Shown here piece after piece: positions 32,694 to 37,481 of a stretch of DNA of 37,481 nucleotides (positions are counted from its first letter, which is position 1; the number at the start of each line of letters is the position of its first letter). The DNA comes from an uncultured Nitrosospira sp. (GTDB lineage: Bacteria; Nitrospirota; Nitrospiria; Nitrospirales; Nitrospiraceae), in NCBI GenBank assembly GCA_900696515.1, contig CAADGK010000135.1:1-37481 (forward strand), written 5' to 3'. The position numbers and the translations under genes were made by a program. The notes below the pieces were generated by a model that saw only the letters and a program-made list of their open reading frames with translations, searched no databases and was not told the origin of the DNA.

Positions 32694-32911
32694 AGCCTGC
32701 ATGATTCATGACAGTTTGTGGCGACGCTGGTCTGTCTTGTCTATCTGGTTTGTCTGGTGCGGGGCAGTCATCTGATCCGGATCACTCACCCCGCTTCGCC
32801 GACTTTGCGAGGCGAGCACTCAACACTCACAATTCACAACGTTCTGAGTCCAAGCTTGTCACAGCAGCGGATTGGCGATTGCAGCAGAAGCGCTCATGAA
32901 TGATGCGGGCT
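32694..32911. mobile_element. Short element with terminal inverted repeats (MITE-like), copy 3
   Basis: Starts AGCCTGCATGATTCATGA and ends TCATGAATGATGCGGGCT, an 18-bp inverted repeat with two mismatches. It is 218 bp and has no ORF of its own that I can support. The right ~52 bases match copy 1 at 18085-18280; the middle matches the reverse of copy 2 at 19131-19345. It lies just upstream of lhr, so it could affect that promoter. The remainder of the gap, 32912-33110, shows no clear gene. Confidence 0.7.
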
Positions 32912-33110
32912 CTGGGCAGGTAAGCGCGATGGCATCACCCGCGTCACGCGAAGCTTGAAACCAGAAACACTGCACGGCATCGTCACCGATAGCGGATGGC
33001 CCAGATGCTCTCACGAGTCCCGTCAGATTGCGACCTGAAACCTACGACGTTGTCACCGCTGTCGAGATCACCTCGGAGACCGTTCACGTGACGAATATCG
33101 TGGTTCTCAA

Positions 33111-33233
33111 TCAGCGACGCCGTCGGCCACGTTTGGGGAGGTGAACGGGTCGGGCGAGTGCCGGTATCAGGCTACCGGCCAACAGCGGCATGCAAAGAAG
33201 TGCGAGTCCGAGTGCCAAAGCTTTCGACAGCAT
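33111..33233 (-). CDS. 40-aa hydrophobic/basic microprotein
   Basis: ATG at 33233 with GGAGG five bases upstream. Translation is MLSKALALGLALLCMPLLAG followed by SLIPALARPVHLPKRGRRRR and a TGA. One hydrophobic helix is followed by a strongly basic tail, so it could be a membrane-anchored microprotein with the tail in the cytoplasm or a cleaved signal peptide with a tiny basic product. No family is known. A longer frame to 33629 overlaps the glycosyltransferase gene on the other strand and lacks any signal, so the short start is preferred. It is divergent from the GT2 gene. Confidence 0.5.
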   Translation of the reverse strand: MLSKALALGLALLCMPLLAGSLIPALARPVHLPKRGRRRR

Positions 33234-33429
33234 AGAGACCTCCGAGGAAATAGCCTTGTGTCCTCTATCGGCCGACAGGCAGTATGACTTTACCGACTGA
33301 AACATCCGGACTATCGGCATCCAGACGTCGCCGGCACGTTCCCTCATCCCTCGCCACAACTCGTGCTCGATTCCCGACCGGGCTGAATACCCATTCCCTG
33401 ATCCATCGTTCCTGTGGCATGATGTCGAT

Positions 33430-34155
33430 ATGGATCTATCAATCGTCATCCCGGCGTTCAACGAAGCGCGTCTGATCGAACAGACTCTGCGATCCGTGAC
33501 GACGTCACTGGCCGCAAACGCGGAGTCCGGCTTCTCATCGGAAGTGATCGTGGTCGACAACAATTCCACCGACAACACGGCGGAGCTTGCCAGACAGACC
33601 GGCGCCCGGGTTGTCTTCGAACCGATCAACCAGATCGGTCGGGCTCGGAACGCGGGCGCCGCTCAGGCGAGTGGTGAGTGGCTCCTTTTTCTGGATGCGG
33701 ACAGTGTGCTCAGTGCGGGACTGTTGGCGGATATTTTTCGTGTGATCGATTCGGGAAAGTACGTCGGCTGCGGGAGTACGTTGCGAATGGAAGGACTGCC
33801 CTGGTGGGCGCATCTCACATTGCAACTCTGGACCGGTACTTCCGTGCTCTGCCGCTGGGCCGCCGGGGCACTCGTTGTCTGCCGCCGCGATGCCTTTCAA
33901 GCCGTCGGCGGCTTCGACCAAGAACTCTATGCGTTGGATGAAATCAGACTCAGCAAGCAACTCAAACAGTGGGGACGGCAGCGGAACCTGCAATTTACTA
34001 TTTTGACAACACACCCACTTGAAACCTCGTCTCGCAAAATCTCACTCTACTCGAGCCGCGAGATTGCATCTCAGATCTTCCGCATCTTTTTCCTACCAAA
34101 GAAGACCTTGCAAGATAAAAAGCGTCTCTCTGTCTGGTACGACGGTCGACGGTAA
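33430..34155 (+). CDS. Glycosyltransferase family 2
   Basis: 241 aa, a single GT-A domain. It opens DLSIVIPAFNEARLIEQTL, with VIVVDNNSTDNTAELA (donor nucleotide binding), GRARNAGAAQASGEWLLFLDADS (the DAD metal motif) and a late FDQELYALDEIRLSKQLK, where the ED/DE region suits the acceptor base. It lacks transmembrane helices. The reaction is transfer of a sugar from NDP-sugar to an unknown acceptor. No other polysaccharide genes are adjacent; the methyltransferase-GT2 fusion at 10.5 kb is a different subfamily. A run of heptad repeats follows the stop. Confidence 0.9.
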   Translation: MDLSIVIPAFNEARLIEQTLRSVTTSLAANAESGFSSEVIVVDNNSTDNTAELARQTGARVVFEPINQIGRARNAGAAQASGEWLLFLDADSVLSAGLLADIFRVIDSGKYVGCGSTLRMEGLPWWAHLTLQLWTGTSVLCRWAAGALVVCRRDAFQAVGGFDQELYALDEIRLSKQLKQWGRQRNLQFTILTTHPLETSSRKISLYSSREIASQIFRIFFLPKKTLQDKKRLSVWYDGRR

Positions 34156-34156
34156 C

Positions 34157-34298
34157 CAGTTTCAGGTGTCGGGTCTCAAGTTTCAAGTCTAAGGGTCTTC
34201 AGTTTCTGCAAAACATGAAACATAAAGCCTGAAACTCGAAACCAGAAACTCAGCCCACTTCGCCCGCTCAGCGAGGCAAGCACTCAGTCCTCAGCACT
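34157..34298. repeat. Cluster of heptad repeats (TTTCAAG and AGTGCTG types)
   Basis: CAGTTTCAGGTGTCGGGTCT, then CAAGTTTCAAGTCTAAG, later AACATGAAACATAAAGCCTG and AAACTCGAAACCAGAAACTC: 7-nt units based on GTTTCAN and its inverse. The end carries GCACTCAGTCCTCAGCACT (34280-34298), also found inverted in lhr. The gap 34156-34382 holds no other feature. Confidence 0.7.
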
Positions 34299-34382
34299 GC
34301 AAGCGAGTCTGGCTCCGTGCCTCGTGGGCCACGGAGCCGGACGATGCGCCTTACGATGCGAACAGATGCCCAAATAAACCAG

Positions 34383-35549
34383 TTACAGAGGACGCCAGAG
34401 AACATTCACCACACCAACGGCATTGGGATACCATCCGGCCCCAGCCCATGCTGTATGGGATTGCAGGCAGGTGTAGCGTCGCCCTTGATAGACGACCACG
34501 TCACCAACCTTGTAGGTCTTGCCTTCTGTCCACGTCGTTCCTGACGGTGGAGGCGGATTCGTGCCGGGCGGGAAGGTGGTATCGAGCACATAGCGTACTC
34601 CCAAATCAGCGGTGAGGGCGTACACTTGAAGTATCGTCCTTCCGACAGGCACCACAACCGTTCCGCTCTGGAGTTGACCGATGCGCACGAATCGCGAGGC
34701 CTGATTGACCAGAGTCGCCAGATCTTTCAACCACTCGCTCGCCGGCTGGTCTCCGTTCTGGACCGTCAAGTTGTGCGTCTCTACGTCGGCACCGTTGCGA
34801 TCAAACACGCGGAATTTCATCGTCGTCCCAATCGGCAGGTCACTCGCGGCAATCTGGCCGAGTTGCTGAAATCCGGTCGGGGTCGGCGGCGTTCCGCCCC
34901 CTCCTCCGAATGTCACATCCGAACAACTGTAAAATGCCTCCGTGCTATCGGAACGTTGCCACACTGCGTACAGCAGGTGACGTCCTTGGCGCGCTGGCAA
35001 ATTCAACTGCATGAGGTAACGGCTATCCGGTGTGGTGATGACCTGCGGACCAAACACTTCGGCGACGAGGTCTAAATCAGACCACTTCAGCGGTGCGGTC
35101 GCCGGGTTCCACCCATTTCGCGTGAGATAAAATTGCCATGACAACGTGCGATGGGGTGCGGTGACATGATAGCGAAACTCATAGCGCCCGCTCGAGATCG
35201 GTGACCATGGCGTGGCGTCCCAGTCGCTCCGCGCCAAGTCGAACCCCTTGAACTTCTCTTGGCCACCGGCACAGAGTTTTCCGTCCGGCACCACCGCGCG
35301 ATGGTTGCCGCCGGCCCCAGCCTGATTTACACCGTTCCAATCGTAGATCGCCTGAGCTCCGCCGAACGCGATCGCCGCCACACACTCGGAGAGGGCCTGT
35401 CCCTGGTGTTTATAACAATTGTATTGTCGGCTGATGGGAAATTCAGGCGCGCCATGCGCTGACGCCGGTACCGTCTGAGCAAGTATGCTGAGAGCTGTAC
35501 CAATCGACAGAATAGTGGACATGATTGCAAATGTACGAACATAGAACAT
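34383..35549 (-). CDS. Secreted AA10 lytic polysaccharide monooxygenase with GbpA-like and CBM5/12 domains
   Basis: 388 aa. Signal peptide residues 1-31 ending in ASA; the mature protein begins with H32, as required for the copper histidine brace. The second copper ligand is H133 in TAPHRTLSWQFYLT, and the axial aromatic F206 is in TEAFYSCSDV. A glycine-proline linker follows, then a middle domain (QQLGQIAASDLPIGTTMKFRV) like GbpA domain 2. Residues 343-388 (TWTEGKTYKVGDVVVYQGRR, then YTCLQSHTAW) form a chitin-binding module of the CBM5/12 type. It oxidatively cleaves chitin or cellulose, most likely chitin. GGAAGGAG precedes the ATG. No chitinase gene is nearby. Confidence 0.93.
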   Translation of the reverse strand: MFYVRTFAIMSTILSIGTALSILAQTVPASAHGAPEFPISRQYNCYKHQGQALSECVAAIAFGGAQAIYDWNGVNQAGAGGNHRAVVPDGKLCAGGQEKFKGFDLARSDWDATPWSPISSGRYEFRYHVTAPHRTLSWQFYLTRNGWNPATAPLKWSDLDLVAEVFGPQVITTPDSRYLMQLNLPARQGRHLLYAVWQRSDSTEAFYSCSDVTFGGGGGTPPTPTGFQQLGQIAASDLPIGTTMKFRVFDRNGADVETHNLTVQNGDQPASEWLKDLATLVNQASRFVRIGQLQSGTVVVPVGRTILQVYALTADLGVRYVLDTTFPPGTNPPPPSGTTWTEGKTYKVGDVVVYQGRRYTCLQSHTAWAGAGWYPNAVGVVNVLWRPL

Positions 35550-35800
35550 CTCTGATGCTCCTTCCTTCGCAGGGCGATAGATGGATTGCTATGAAACCTT
35601 AGAGGACCTTGTCTGCCCGGCGGACGGCTCTAGAGTGGAGCAAGTATGGTGCCCATGTGACACACATTCGTTACCCAATGTATTCGGTGCATTATGGGAT
35701 GAGTCGGGCTGACATGATTGCAGATGTGAATGATCTAGCCTTCAAGTACTCCTCGCAGCTGCACGATGACTAGTGATCGTGCACAAGCAGTGACCTGAGC
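35550..35800. other. Intergenic region with a small hairpin
   Basis: Between the LPMO promoter side and the TlpA-like stop. GCACGAT-gactagtg-ATCGTGC forms a 7-bp hairpin around 35760-35781, 20-40 bases after the TlpA-like stop on the minus strand, possibly ending that transcript. No ORF with coding character is seen. Confidence 0.4.
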
Positions 35801-36331
35801 TCACCCTGGCTCCGCGAGCAGGGCCTGAATCTGCCGCTCTGTTTCGCTGTACCCACCCTCGCCGATTTTCACATGGCGAATAATCCCGCGCTTATCGATC
35901 AGGTACATCGCCGGCCAGTAGCGATTCCCATATCGGTTCCAGGTTGAGAACTCATTATCGATCGGCACAGGAAAACTGATCTCATGCTCCTTGAGATATC
36001 GCCTCACATTCTCGATCTCGCGTTCGTGCGAAAACTCTGGCGAATGCACTCCAATCACCACGAAGCCCTGATTCTTGTACTGCTGGTACCACTGCTTCAC
36101 ATAGGGCTCCACGTTTCGGCAGTTGTAACAGCCAAACGTCCAGAACTCGACCATGACCACTTTTCCTTTGAGTTCAGCCATCCGCAGCGGCGCGCTATTG
36201 AGCCAGGTGGCGTTCGTAATCTCAGGAGCAGGCTTTCCAAGCATGGCATCCGCCGATTGCAGTGAGAACCATCCGACCACCACGACCATGACCAGAATTC
36301 CTAGCCAACGACCCCATGACTGTTTCCACAT
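35801..36331 (-). CDS. Membrane-anchored thioredoxin-like protein (TlpA/redoxin family)
   Basis: 176 aa from ATG 36331, which has GAGG nine bases upstream; a longer frame to 36403 lacks one. A single hydrophobic helix (WLGILVMVVVVGWFSL) anchors it or serves as signal. The thioredoxin fold follows: LGKPAPEITNATWLNS, KVVMVEFWTFGCYNCRNVEPY with the active-site pair C68-x2-C71 (CYNC), then FVVIGVHSPEFSHE, and the cis-Pro segment YWPAMYLIDKRG. YNC in the active site is typical of TlpA-like proteins coupled to c-type cytochrome or sulfur chemistry. It probably reduces disulfides in the periplasm. A molybdopterin oxidoreductase gene lies upstream on the same strand, 208 bases away. Confidence 0.88.
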   Translation of the reverse strand: MWKQSWGRWLGILVMVVVVGWFSLQSADAMLGKPAPEITNATWLNSAPLRMAELKGKVVMVEFWTFGCYNCRNVEPYVKQWYQQYKNQGFVVIGVHSPEFSHEREIENVRRYLKEHEISFPVPIDNEFSTWNRYGNRYWPAMYLIDKRGIIRHVKIGEGGYSETERQIQALLAEPG

Positions 36332-36426
36332 ATTCTGTACCTCGGTTGGAGGTTCACCTTTTACCCAATCGTACTCCAAGTCCTCACGATCACAGACGAA
36401 CACCAGCGACCCGCAGAGTGATCAAA

Positions 36427-36535
36427 CAAGTCATCCAGGAAGACCGTAGCGAGCGAAGGGCCGAGGCGTACCCTCTGGGGTACGTCGAGGGTCTGAGCGA
36501 TGCGAGAACGATGCTAGCGGCTTGTTTCATCACTC
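36427..36535. repeat. Palindromic intergenic repeat, second copy
   Basis: CGAGCGAAGGGCCGAGGCGTACC, ctctgg, GGTACGTCGAGGGTCTGAGC and GATGCGAGAACGATGCTAGCGG form nested inverted repeats. It is the counterpart of 4027-4117. It separates the TlpA-like gene from the molybdopterin gene. Confidence 0.6.
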
Positions 36536-36539
36536 TGCT

Positions 36540-37313
36540 CTAAATGCCGGCGTACCATTCATACCCCTGATCCTCCCAATAGCCGCCTTTTCCCCCACCG
36601 ATGTCGGCTAGAGATTCAACCAGTTCAATCTTCATGACGTACTTGGCTTGTTTGTACCCAAGCTGGCGCTCAAACCGCAGCCGCAGGGGCGCGCCGTGCG
36701 GAATATCCAACGGCACGTCATTGAGCTCGTAGGCCAAAATCGTCTGGGGATGAAAGCAATCGGCCACCGCCATGCTCTCGTAATAGGCAATCCCTTCGTC
36801 GTCCACGTCAGCACAGTGAAATACCGCATACCTCGCATTTGGCAGTGGCTCGACCTGGTGCATCAAGTCTCCGATTGGCACACCGGTCCATTTACCGATG
36901 GCACTCCAGCCCTCTACACAATCATGACGCGTGATCTGTGTTCGAGAGGGAAGCTCTTTTAGTGCTGCGAGGGACCAACTCCTCGGCTGCTTGACCAAGC
37001 CGGCCACCTCCAACGTCCAGTCAGAAAAGTTCTGAGCCACGTGCTCCGCATAGGCCTCCGTGCCAGGGTCGGTATTGCCATTGGCCGGAAAGATGGCCGA
37101 GATGTCGGACACACCGTACTCCTTCGCCAAGGCATCTTGCGGCGTCACGGCTCGCTGTACGGTTTCCGTCACCCGTTCAGCCTTGCTGAGGATGCCCGGA
37201 AACCAGCTGCTCTGGGTAAGGTTGTCACAGCCGGATAACGCCACCAGACTTGCAGCACCGACTGTCCCCTTCAGGAACTGTCTTCGTTTCATTGATTGTT
37301 TCTGCGCAAACAT
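36540..37313 (-). CDS. Tat-exported molybdopterin-dependent oxidoreductase (sulfite-oxidase/MsrP fold)
   Basis: 257 aa from ATG 37313, which follows GGAGG by four bases; the frame from 37379 lacks one and its extra N-terminus contains repeat-like DNA. The N-terminus MKRRQFLKGTVGAASLVALSGC is a twin-arginine signal, with C29 as a possible lipidation site. The catalytic molybdenum-ligand Cys is C132 in ITRHDCVEGWSAIGKWTGVP, the signature of the sulfite oxidase/MsrP (YedY) family. FHCADVDDEGIAYYESMA and YELNDVPLDIPHGAPLRL are further family blocks. It probably reduces or oxidises a small sulfur or N-oxide substrate in the periplasm. No membrane cytochrome partner (MsrQ) is adjacent. Confidence 0.9.
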   Translation of the reverse strand: MFAQKQSMKRRQFLKGTVGAASLVALSGCDNLTQSSWFPGILSKAERVTETVQRAVTPQDALAKEYGVSDISAIFPANGNTDPGTEAYAEHVAQNFSDWTLEVAGLVKQPRSWSLAALKELPSRTQITRHDCVEGWSAIGKWTGVPIGDLMHQVEPLPNARYAVFHCADVDDEGIAYYESMAVADCFHPQTILAYELNDVPLDIPHGAPLRLRFERQLGYKQAKYVMKIELVESLADIGGGKGGYWEDQGYEWYAGI

Positions 37314-37356
37314 ATTGCCTCCGTAATCAGTGGTGGGTGTGGGAGCTTCTGGTTTC

Positions 37357-37477
37357 ATGGATCGAGTTTCATGTTTCATGTTTAACGTTTCAAGTTATGC
37401 AGGAGTTACACTTCTCAGACCTGAAGCCTGAAAGATGAAACCTGAAACTATTGACCGTGCCGCTTCACGCTTCACGA
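37357..37477. repeat. Heptad repeats (TTTCATG and CTTCACG types)
   Basis: GAGTTTCATGTTTCATGTTT with AACGTTTCAAG, then GATGAAACCTGAAAC and CGCTTCACGCTTCACGAATGA, near the right edge of the window. These are the same families as at 34157 and 12188. Confidence 0.65.
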
Positions 37478-37481
37478 ATGA

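Noticed and set aside
33111-33629. 172-aa minus-strand frame ending with the 40-aa protein
   Set aside because: Its upstream part overlaps the GT2 gene on the other strand and has no start signal; only the last 40 codons have a ribosome-binding site.
34157-34260. CRISPR array
   Set aside because: The units are only 7 nt, drift in sequence and have no unique spacers of regular length.

Overview
The window is a chromosomal segment from a GC-rich Gram-negative bacterium. Many lipoprotein and Sec/Tat signal peptides, a class I B12 import operon, a GcvH-Lpd pair, a long Lhr helicase and abundant short heptad-type intergenic repeats together suggest a Nitrospira-like member of Nitrospirota. That placement is an inference from gene content and style; no 16S gene or other phylogenetic marker is present.

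Layout. 1-3700 (minus): a cobalamin-riboswitch-controlled operon, promoter > riboswitch > terminator > btuF > btuC > btuD > nitrilase-family gene cut by the window edge. 3829-4020 (plus): rpmB. 4188-5520 (minus): two envelope proteins of unknown function. 5736-6126: tRNA-Gly(CCC) with two damaged copies of its 3' end. 6215-9751 (minus): gcvH-lpd-comEA-like-tyrS, the last three joined by ATGA overlaps. 9926-12046 (minus): ndk and a methyltransferase-glycosyltransferase fusion. 12279-12788 (minus): a DUF2314 protein. 12921-17975 (plus): transglycosylase-like protein, MHS-type MFS transporter, cytochrome P450, lipoprotein.

18000-24317 is an accessory-looking stretch: a strong terminator, a short element with terminal inverted repeats, small membrane and PII-like proteins, a 22-aa membrane microprotein flanked by perfect hairpins, several orphan envelope proteins, a Sel1 protein and a HepT/MntA toxin-antitoxin pair. 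24503-26739 (plus) is a translationally coupled RnfD-like membrane protein plus DUF2330 protein. 26815-28261 has two divergent genes of unknown function. 28271-32653 (minus) is lhr, whose coding region contains fragments of the heptad repeats that otherwise lie between genes. 32694-37481 holds another copy of the inverted-repeat element, a 40-aa protein, a GT2 glycosyltransferase, a secreted AA10 lytic polysaccharide monooxygenase with a chitin-binding C-terminus, a TlpA-like thioredoxin and a Tat-exported molybdopterin oxidoreductase.

The best-supported items worth a second look are the B12 riboswitch with a readable terminator/antiterminator (which moves the btuF start), the repeat-derived in-frame inserts in lhr, the family of elements bounded by inverted repeats, and the microprotein/hairpin locus at 19.4-20.2 kb. 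No CRISPR array, prophage or recognisable transposase gene was seen.
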